Source of the DNA: Staphylotrichum longicolle
Taxonomy: Eukaryota; Ascomycota; Sordariomycetes; Sordariales; Chaetomiaceae
Length of the DNA stretch: 64,000 bases
Direction of reading: 5' to 3'
Assembly (NCBI GenBank): GCA_019096155.1
Contig: JAHCVI010000005.1
Coordinates: forward strand, 3,420,468 to 3,484,467
Made by a program: the position numbers and the translations under genes
The notes under the pieces: model-generated
The model's input: only the letters and a program-made list of their open reading frames with translations
Told to the model about the DNA's origin: nothing
The model's database searches: none
Shown here: piece by piece, positions 57,285 to 64,000 of the stretch
How positions within the stretch are numbered: position 1 is the stretch's first letter
How the letters are laid out: each line of letters starts with the position of its first letter

Positions 57285-58025
57285 TTAGCAGCTGAAGACA
57301 GGCGGGCCGGGGTTCTTGTACGATGTCGGGACAGGGTAGTTGATGTTGATGAGAATGCCAGGGTCAGACGCCTTGTAGGCACCAGGGAAAGCAACCTTGT
57401 TAGGGGGGTCGGTGCTGCCGCCGCCTGTGACGCCGATCTGGGCGCACGAAATGTAGAACTGGGCACCCCCTGAGCTTCCAGCGGCGTGCAGACCGATGTG
57501 CTCAGCGCGGAGAAGATAGTAGCCGGACTTGATGCACCTGGGAATAGGGACCGAGAACGAGCTCTTGCCTGTGAGAAAGTATGTCAGTGACCAGTTTGGT
57601 GGGACGTCAAGAAGGGAGAAGGGGGTCATACCATTGCTAGACCATGTGAGCTGCGATCCAAAGTTGGGCTGCTCGTGGTACACCTTGAACCACACCGCGC
57701 CGTCGCCGTTCCACGAGTTGATGCTCTGTCCGTCAGGAACACGAGCCAGGTAGAACGCCATGGGGCCGGGATGGTAGACGTTGGGGGCGGCGGAGTAGGT
57801 CACCGAGGAGCCAGCAGTGACGTTGAGCGACGATGAAGCCGCAGCCGGGCTCGACTGGAAGCAGCGAATTTGCGCCGAGTTAACATCACCGACAAAGCCG
57901 TTGTTCTGCCAGTTGTCGGCCCTCCGAACCTGCGCCCAATCGGCGCCGCCATTGACCTTGGGGAAGGTATAGTGCCCGCTGACGCCGAGGGCGGCGCCGA
58001 GGAGAACAACAGCTGTTGGCAGCAT
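57285..58025 (-). CDS. AA9 lytic polysaccharide monooxygenase, copy B
   Basis: Exons 58025-57632 and 57568-57285 give 225 residues. The signal peptide MLPTAVVLLGAALGVSG leaves His18 at the N-terminus (HYTFPKVNGGADW), the first copper ligand. The second His is in NVYHPGPMAFYLARVP and the axial Tyr in AQFYISCAQIGVTGGG. No binding module follows; the protein ends at PPVFSC. The long open frame upstream of the ATG is noncoding leader. It is clearly related to copy A (same HYTFP start, GDGAVWFK/GSGAVWFK and PGAYK segments), but the two have different intron patterns and much sequence divergence, so the duplication is old or they were brought together. Confidence 0.95.
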   Translation of the reverse strand: MLPTAVVLLGAALGVSGHYTFPKVNGGADWAQVRRADNWQNNGFVGDVNSAQIRCFQSSPAAASSSLNVTAGSSVTYSAAPNVYHPGPMAFYLARVPDGQSINSWNGDGAVWFKVYHEQPNFGSQLTWSSNGMTPFSLLDVPPNWSLTYFLTGKSSFSVPIPRCIKSGYYLLRAEHIGLHAAGSSGGAQFYISCAQIGVTGGGSTDPPNKVAFPGAYKASDPGILININYPVPTSYKNPGPPVFSC

Positions 58026-59534
58026 TGTGTAACTGCGTGTCTTCTTGCCTCGAAGTTTTGATATTGCCAGATGTATGGTTGATAGAGGTTGTTCTGCGAC
58101 GTCGGCGGCTGGTCCTTCTCTACCCCAGGCCCCCGTCTTATACCCTGAGTCCTTGCTGGACCCGCTACAGCCATCGGTATTGCAAATCTTCCCCAGATGA
58201 GATAGCTTCCGTAGATGCACCGAGTTGCTTCTCTTGGCAAGACCTCCATTCCCGGATTCCCACCAGAAGTGTTCATCCTGGGGCTCCCGCAGCCGCCTAC
58301 CGCCTCGTCCCGGCCGGCTAAAATGGCACGCCCACCACTCACAGGCCTCGCTTATATTACAAACAATCTAGATCAGGTCAACGGCACTTCACTCCGCCTT
58401 CACGTGTTCCGCAGTCACTAATACCGTTCCTGCGAGCCGGTTGTGGGGTGCATGAAACCCAAGCAGGCGACGTGGGATTTTGCTCTGCTGGAAGCCCAGG
58501 AGACCAGACGAGTGTGCGTCATCCCTTGGCTGTTGGCCCAAGAGCCCAAGACCGACTGGGTGTCCATGCATGGGTGGCGTAGCATAACACTAAGCCTGTA
58601 TTTGGGAGAGCGTCATGCGCTTGGTTTCCCACGGTGACCACACTAACACACAAAACCAGGAAACAGACCTTCCGGACAGGCACAGAAGGTAAGGTAGTGC
58701 TTCCCCTGGAACTGTCAACCGGCACAAACTCCAAAGATCCCGGTGCCCAAGATTTTTTTGCTTCCGCCACGGACCTCACCCTGCACGTGGTACATGTATA
58801 TCTTGGTGCACTGGTTCCTACAAACCTTGCTGCTGTGATGCGAAGCTCATTACCTGCCCAAGCACAAACAAGAACCGGGCACGAAGTTGTCCCGATGCTT
58901 TTATTGAAGGATGGAGTAGAGCCCCCCCAAAAAAACAAGATCGAGACCGTGGTCTGTAGGACCGGGGGCCTGAAACCGGGACAAGAACACAGCCAAGCTC
59001 TAACTCCTATCTGGGCACGTTGATGCAAATCTGCGGTGTGTGACGCCCAACTTTTGGCACACCTTGTCACGGGAAGTCGTCCCGGTCAGATCTGGTAGCA
59101 GGATCAGGACTTGCGGTGAAATATGGGTGGCATCCAAGCACCCCTCCGGAGCTCTTGATCTTAGAATGATCCTCTTCGCTTTTCTTAACCACTTGTTTCC
59201 ACCGTCTGCCCAGTAAATCACAGGCTGGTTGCGGCTGAGAAGAGCAAGCGAAACCATTATAGCTCCTTGGAGAATGTCGCTGGAGGTCAGGATTCGAGCC
59301 GGCAAATGTGTGGGCTCGCCGGATAGTAGCTGAGCGAGGAGAAGTCTAGCACGAAGAGTTCAAAACACTGCGATGCCACAGGGTCACAGCCTGAAGAAGA
59401 TAGTTCATCGACATGAGCATTGACACAAGCCATTTTCCTGGCTCGAGGATGTTTCTGAACCAAGCACAAGTCGGAGCAGTACCACAGCCCATCAATACTA
59501 CCGCGGGCCAGAGAGACAGACAGGCGATAACCAA
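58026..59534. other. Region between AA9 copy B and the flavodehydrogenase
   Basis: This 1.5-kb region holds the AA9 copy B promoter and the 3' end of the flavodehydrogenase gene. A GGCTAAAA site lies at 58316. Short frames lack domains. Confidence 0.55.
58316..58323 (+). promoter_or_regulatory. Possible Xyr1/XlnR site upstream of AA9 copy B
   Basis: GGCTAAAA lies about 290 bases before the AA9 copy B start, on the opposite strand. It matches the GGCTAA core and the GGNTAAA form of the Xyr1/XlnR site. Function is inferred only from the neighbouring gene. Confidence 0.4.
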
Positions 59535-61755
59535 CTACGCCGCTGCCGGCACAGGAAGCGCCAGAATCTTAGTTGCCGCATGCTCCGCCACAATGACAAT
59601 CATTGCCGATGGGTTGCCGGTAATGTGGCCGGGGAAAATGGAGGCGTCGACGACGAAGATGTTATCCGTCCCGTACACCTTGGTGTTCAGGTCCACCACT
59701 GAGGTGCCGCCGGACCGTCCATCATCAGTGCCGATCTTGGCGGTGCCTGTCGTCAAATGTTGTCAGTCTCCTCCCTGTAATAGTCATCGATGCCATGTTA
59801 AGGTAGCCTCACCAATCCAGTGGTTGGAGCAGCGACGCGCAGGGATGGCGGGTATCTAATCACTTGTGAGCATAATTCCTGTCCCCCCTAAAACCAGGTT
59901 GGTCTCTGGCTCACCGAATCGACAAACTGCTCCGTTGCGACATCCGCGCGGGGCGTGATCCATGTCAGGTTTGCCACGCCCTTCAACGAATCTCGGAGGT
60001 TGTTAATGCCCTTGATGACTGCCTCCCTGTCGTGCGCATCGCGAAGATAAGGAGGGGTGGAGACGATGGTGTTCAACTGCCTTGTGATGGTCATTCGTCC
60101 TCGGGACAGAGTGCCTGTGCCTAAGTACTGGGTGATGGTCATGGAAGCTGTATTTTCAGTTAGTTCCTGCTCCGTGAAGCGCGTCAAAGATTGGTCCGAC
60201 TCACTGCTGAGCATGCCCTCAACCCTGGCTTGCCATTGGATATGGCGCTGGATGCCATCACTTCCTGTGATGATCTCCCACAGCTAACCGTGCTATTAGT
60301 GGATTGTCACTTTCTCCAGAGGGAAAGGGAAGCTCTTCGACGTACAATTGGTCCGATATTGGGCGCGGCTTGTGCAAACGGGCCGGTTCTATTAGCTGAG
60401 GTATCAAATGTTAGCCATCAATCCACTCGATTACATGTTATCAATACCAGGGGGTGCTCACCTAGATACATCTGAGTATCAGGAATGATGGGCGTTTTCC
60501 ACGCGCCATAGTAGTCGTAAGGAACGACCTCCGGGTGAGCAATCTCAATATCGGTCTGTTAAAACCAAGGTCGGGTTCCGTCAGCAAAGTCAAGCCCGGG
60601 TTCACCACTTCTCCTCTGGAAACTCAGCAAACCGCCTTACCCCGACATGGTCATTCAGGTTATAGCCAACCGGGAGGTTGATCCATTGATCCGAGGAGAT
60701 CATGGTTGGCCCGTCGGTCGAGTTCTTGACGACGTTCAGCTGGTCTGTCGGGCCAATTCCACCTAGATATTATTAGCAGTTGATCTCCTACTCTGCAACG
60801 TGTGTCAGGATGCTTACTTCGGAACAGCAGCTTTGCAGAGCCGAATGCTCCAGCCGAGATGATGACCCGACCTGTCTTCGGCGTAAGCGGTACGAAGCCA
60901 GCATGGCCTGCACCACTGCATTGGAGCTCCACACCGGTAGCATGGCCGCCTTCGCGGACCACGCGCTTCACGATGGTGTTCATCCAGAGCGTGAAGCCCT
61001 TCCGGCCAACCGCCGAGACAAGGTAGGTGGCCAGGGGCCCGCCTCTCTCGCCCCCGGAGTACATAAAGGTGCTGTGCCCAAAAGTGCGGTTCTTCTTGTC
61101 CGGATGGTCGTTGGGAATAATGTATTCCCAACCTGCTGCCTTCAGGTTCGTGTTCAACATGTCGAAGCCCTGCGACAGGTACCGCTTGCCATCCATAGAC
61201 GGAGCGATGGTGCCGGGGATCCGGGAGAAGACGCGTTCTGTGGCGGCCGACACGTCCTTGCTCCGCCAACCCTCCGGGAAGTTGACGTCCCAGTCGGCAG
61301 GATGTGGCTTCCACCACAGCCCTGCGTTGACTGCAGTTCCGCCCCCGAGCATGCAGCCCGCCATCTGGTCGACATCGGTGCAGACCGCGCCAGTTGGGTC
61401 GGCCCAGATTTGGTTGCAAAGGCCGGGGACGTCGAAACGAGTAAGATTCGTGCTGGTCAGCCAGGTTGGTTTCATTGTCCCGCCCCATCTACCCGTGGAG
61501 GGTGGTCCCTTTTCGATCAGCAAAACCTTGTGGCCTGCTTCGCTCAGGCGGTCCGCAATGGGAATACCACCAGCACCGGAGCCGACAACAATGTAGTCAT
61601 ATGTCTCTGTCGAGGAGGCATTGGTGCACTGGGCCTGTGCCGCTACTGGCTGGAGCCCTGAGGAGAGTCAGTGCAAGTGGTGTGATGGCCATCCATTGTG
61701 ACTTACAGAGCGCCAGGGCGGCCCCGGCAGCCACCAGCTTGGAGGATACGTGCAT
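59535..61755 (-). CDS. Secreted AA3_1-type flavodehydrogenase (cellobiose dehydrogenase-like, no cytochrome domain)
   Basis: Nine exons: 61755-61707, 61657-60818, 60762-60641, 60555-60462, 60395-60346, 60283-60205, 60147-59915, 59855-59813 and 59746-59535. They join in frame to 573 residues. A signal peptide (MHVSSKLVAAGAALALW..) precedes the FAD loop VVGSGAGG (42-47) of the GMC oxidoreductases. Cellobiose dehydrogenase-type blocks are DVDQMAGCMLGGGTAVNAGL, TPKTGRVIISAGAFGSAKLL, SGIGPTDQLNVV, DQWINLPVG and LSRGRMTI. The catalytic His lies in CSNHWIG (about 501) and its Asn partner in ITGNPSAM (about 548). True cellobiose dehydrogenase has an N-terminal heme domain and linker; here only about 20 residues separate signal peptide and FAD domain. 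The substrate may be a cello-oligosaccharide or another sugar. Confidence 0.9.
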
Positions 61756-64000
61756 ACCGACTCAGCTGAAAAGATGGAAAGACCAAGCACTGGATTCAGA
61801 GTGGAGGTTGAAGGGCGAGCACATGTGTTTACTCTCATCCTGCCGGAGAAGAAGGGCCTCTTTAACCTCCCAACCCAGGTCTACTCCAAACGCACCACAC
61901 CATCTACATCCTTGACCACTGCCATCGAGGCCCTTCGCCCCCAGGCCCCCCACAATTACCCCAGACCCGGATGCGGAGATTTTTCTCGCATGCGTCGGTG
62001 CAGGTTGGGGAACTCTATTAGCCGAGAGAGCGGGATACCCCAGAACGTGGCAGTCAAAACACACGGCTCGGCCCAACGAGCTCGACTGGGGTGCATCCTG
62101 CCAATCTACTCGGGCGGGGAACACGTCCAAGCAGTTGGGGGGGTATATGATCGTCGGCTTCCACGTATATTACAAGGCTTCGTTCCCTCGCACCTCGTGA
62201 TGCTCACCCCCTACATACCGGCATTCCTTTCGGGGTCCCCGTCTTCTCCCATTGGTAGTGTGTAACCCCTGGCTCAGGGACAGCCGTTCGACTACTGGCC
62301 AATTGCCACCCCAACCCCGGGGGATCTATAGCACCTGGCGGCCAACCACCAACAGCAGATGGATGGCTCCCTGTTTGGAGAACCCCAATTCCAGCTGTTG
62401 CGGGGTGTTTATCCTGATGACTCCAGGCTGAATCATCCAGAGGTTCGGCATATAGTCGAGGCTAGGGAATCCGTTGCATGGGAACAAGAACACCAGCTGG
62501 AGCCTGTCCGGGCCTAGACCCTGGTGCCTGGACCCAGATATGAGTCCGCGCTGGCAGCGTGTAGCAAACATTGCATCGGTTCCCAGGTTAACCGTACGTT
62601 CTCCGGCTGACCGGTTGGCCGGTTGAACGGGACCTATCTTTATCTGCTTCCTCCACGGCAGATCCTCAGTGCTGGGATAGATAAACTGCCAATCACCAAA
62701 GGAAAATGTAGATGAGTGACGCCCGTGCTGACATGCCCAGTGTCATTGCTTTGACGAAAAGATAGTGCTTTGCTGTCAAATTTGCGGAGAAAGAAACAAC
62801 ACGAGGAGGTTGATAATCTCGACGTTTAACAAGAGTGCCCGTATCATATCCATGGCTCTGGTGCCACTCACCAAAACACATCCTCTCTCCCGCAAAGTGA
62901 TGTATTCAAATCAGACCCTAAATACTGATACAACTTGAGAGACACCGCATCCAAGATGCTAACATGTCGCAGGTTAGCACAGTAGCCAGACCTACAACGT
63001 GAAGAATCCATATACAAATAAGGGTACAAAACAGCGACAGGGGGACAACAATATCGGATAACAATATACACAGAGAGTGCCATGGGGCTATTGGCTGAAT
63101 GATGTCCAGGGCCCGAAGCAACCCCTTTAGAAACGCCTGACTGAGCTGCATCGCCCTGGCAAGTCAGACTGAAACGAAATACCTTGATGGTAAGTCCAGC
63201 CAGGATGCACTCAAGAGCCCTCAACCTCTTCACGGCCACGACCTTTTGGCTCGTCAATCTTCATCCGTGTTTGAAGAGTCTTTTGAAACCAATACCCCAT
63301 ACCATCTCTTACCTGTGAAGCCGTGATCACCGTCGCTTGTTTCCGCTGCCTGGCGCCCACCATCGCAGGGTCAACAACCTTAAAGACAGTGACGAAGTCG
63401 GCTGTCCAACTCTCTGGCAGTGCATATCCACGTCTACCTCCGGGTTCTTTGCGACGAAGTAGCTGGGATTCCTGCGTAATCTTGGCTTGAAATCGTGGTG
63501 ACAGTGGTCAAAGGGCGGGCACTACCGGTGTTTCTCCATCAGCGGAGGCTGAGAACCTGATGAAGGCCGCCCATGCCTGTAGCTGGGGTTTCCACTTTGG
63601 TTCTTTAGCAGCAAGTGGTCGTTGATGCCTAGCAGGCGGTGATGGAATCTGGTTTGGGGCGATGTTCCCACCCAGGAGGTCTGTAAGATACTCTCACGCC
63701 GAGGTTGTTGCTGAAGTTGATTCTATCGGGGGACAGAGAGCTGCTAGGACTGGACGAGTGATGCGTTCGTCTTGTCCTTCGACCGCCGAGGACAGCCCCC
63801 ACAAGGGGAAAGGAACTGCTGCACCGCACCGTTCTTATTGCCCATGGTCAAGCAGCGCCTGGTTGAAATTTGGCATCACCGCAAAAGCGCTTGCCCAGAG
63901 TCGGTGCTGAGAAACCGGACATGGGCATTCATCAAAAAGCAGTAGACAGTTGTTTATTTGATCTTCATGGTCAACGAGCCCCGTGTGAAGCCATTCGCAG
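61756..64000. other. Terminal region without a supported gene
   Basis: This 2.25-kb stretch starts with the flavodehydrogenase promoter. The part from about 62700 to 63100 is AT-richer. On the minus strand around 63300-63620, short exon-like pieces with splice-like ends are visible (see findings), but no complete gene can be built, and the plus strand shows nothing convincing. Confidence 0.45.
62018..62023 (-). promoter_or_regulatory. Possible Xyr1/XlnR site upstream of the flavodehydrogenase
   Basis: GGCTAA on the minus strand about 265 bases before the start codon. It is the third such hexamer in the three promoters of this cluster. One hexamer per promoter is suggestive, not proof. Confidence 0.4.

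Noticed and set aside
57285..58220. A longer 311-residue start for AA9 copy B
   Set aside because: The extra residues lack a signal peptide, and the copper-ligand His must follow signal cleavage, which only the ATG at 58025 gives.

Overview
The window is nuclear DNA from a filamentous ascomycete. Genes carry short introns of about 50-130 bases with GT..AG ends and internal CTAAC-like branch sites, codons end mostly in G or C, and the gene set (Clr5-domain protein, HET-domain protein, Zn2Cys6 regulator, AA9 monooxygenases, a flavodehydrogenase of the cellobiose dehydrogenase type) is typical of Pezizomycotina. A plant-biomass-degrading Sordariomycete, perhaps Sordariales/Chaetomiaceae, fits best. 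That placement is inference; no marker in the window proves it.

Region 1 (1-34.6 kb) is dense housekeeping: the 3' part of a PLP-homeostasis (YggS/PROSC) gene; a giant coiled-coil repeat protein with two apparent one-base frame breaks near its N-terminus; mitochondrial seryl-tRNA synthetase; an MscS-type channel with an EF hand; a dienelactone hydrolase; cytosolic Hsp70 with a step-type heat-shock element and an odd pyrimidine-repeat intron; a twin CX9C Emi1-like protein; Yme2; the centromere protein Mif2/CENP-C; RNase H2 subunit A; and the ER-fusion GTPase Sey1. MIF2 and RNH201 are divergent; RNH201 and SEY1 are convergent.

Region 2 (34.6-54.8 kb) is looser and more accessory: ketosamine-3-kinase with a probable GC-AG intron, a Zn2Cys6 regulator, Mediator subunit 18, guanine deaminase, a small proline-rich membrane protein, a Clr5-domain regulator, a small four-helix membrane protein and a HET-domain protein, separated by long gaps in which I see no genes.

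Region 3 (55.7-61.8 kb) is an oxidative lignocellulose cluster on the minus strand: two secreted AA9 lytic polysaccharide monooxygenases and a secreted single-domain AA3_1 flavodehydrogenase that lacks the cytochrome domain of true cellobiose dehydrogenase. All three upstream regions carry a GGCTAA hexamer, the core of the Xyr1/XlnR site, so co-induction on plant cell wall is a reasonable hypothesis. The flavoenzyme could supply electrons or hydrogen peroxide to the monooxygenases.

No tRNA, rRNA, CRISPR array or intact transposon was recognised. The last 2.2 kb holds only doubtful exon-like fragments. Exon boundaries were inferred by eye from splice signals, frame continuity and family conservation.
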